Positions 13,515 to 13,608 of a stretch of 13,608 nt of DNA are shown here, one piece after another. Every line of letters starts with the position of its first letter. Within the stretch, counting starts at the first letter, position 1. Below the pieces are notes generated by a model that did no database searches, was not told the origin of the DNA, and was given only the letters and a program-made list of their open reading frames with translations. The position numbers were made by a program, and so were the translations under genes. Source of the DNA: DATKPA01 sp051955985 (GTDB taxonomy: Bacteria; Planctomycetota; Phycisphaerae; WQYP01). The stretch covers positions 1-13,608 of the forward strand of contig JBQCGD010000143.1 of NCBI GenBank assembly GCA_051955985.1, in the 5' to 3' direction.

Positions 13515-13565
13515 GCAGATGGACAGGAGAAGGTGGACAAGGCGTGTGCGGGGTTGTCCATCTTC
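13515..13565. repeat. Hairpin repeat unit B with duplicated left arm
   Basis: GAAGGTGGACAA (13529-13540) pairs with TTGTCCATCTTC (13554-13565) over 12 positions with one G-T wobble. The loop is again 13 bases and ends GCGGGG as in unit A. An extra left-arm copy AGATGGACA is at 13517-13525. The C-to-A change relative to unit A in the left arm is matched by G-to-T in the right arm. Confidence 0.8.
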
Positions 13566-13608
13566 TTTGGTCCATATGTTGTGTGGGGGGGTGTTCCTGG
13601 TTGTGAAT

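Noticed and set aside
13424..13608. CRISPR array
   Set aside because: Only two units with different sequences, no uniform spacers and no cas genes; the units are hairpins with covarying arms.

Overview
The window looks like chromosomal DNA from a GC-rich Gram-negative bacterium, most likely a planctomycete (Phycisphaerae-like). This assignment is inferred from protein style and gene neighbourhoods: a long L25/TL5-type ribosomal protein, lysS beside a single Lol-type permease and its ATPase, a stand-alone rpsJ, and a TatC with a large periplasmic insertion. No rRNA or marker was available to confirm it. Outer-membrane lipoprotein machinery (Lol-type permease and ATPase, Lnt) shows a two-membrane cell.

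Region 1 (1-624) is an accessory scar. It starts with the last part of an IS256-family transposase and the right end of that element. Next comes a lower-GC open frame that may be the tail of an interrupted gene. After that are a perfect palindrome, a short possible remnant of a macro-domain gene, and C-rich degenerate repeats.

Region 2 (625-3928) is translation. pth and rplY lie on the minus strand in the common rplY-pth order, and lysS diverges from them. The rplY-lysS gap holds a good candidate promoter for rplY and a weaker one for lysS.

Region 3 (3929-8047) is envelope and export, all on the plus strand. A Lol/FtsX-type permease overlaps its ATPase by 8 bp, a solitary MazE/AbrB-type antitoxin-like gene sits on the ATPase stop codon, and tatC follows. 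The permease carries an extra transmembrane hairpin and TatC an extra periplasmic loop of roughly 80 residues.

Region 4 (7969-13367) holds a large multi-pass GT-C-like membrane protein (minus, 3' end antisense to tatC), then rpsJ alone on the plus strand with a near-consensus promoter, a long leader and a textbook UUCG terminator. A HEAT-repeat lipoprotein and lnt, both minus, follow. Lnt acylates lipoproteins, the Lol-type transporter would move them, and the HEAT protein is itself a predicted lipoprotein, so three separate loci share one theme.

Region 5 (13368-13608) is non-coding and contains the most unusual signal: two copies of a hairpin unit about 90 bp apart, with a paired compensatory substitution in the stem and a duplicated left arm that changes in step. 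Across the window the plus strand switches between C-rich and G-rich third positions inside genes, which makes long spurious antisense open frames. No tRNA, rRNA or CRISPR array was seen.
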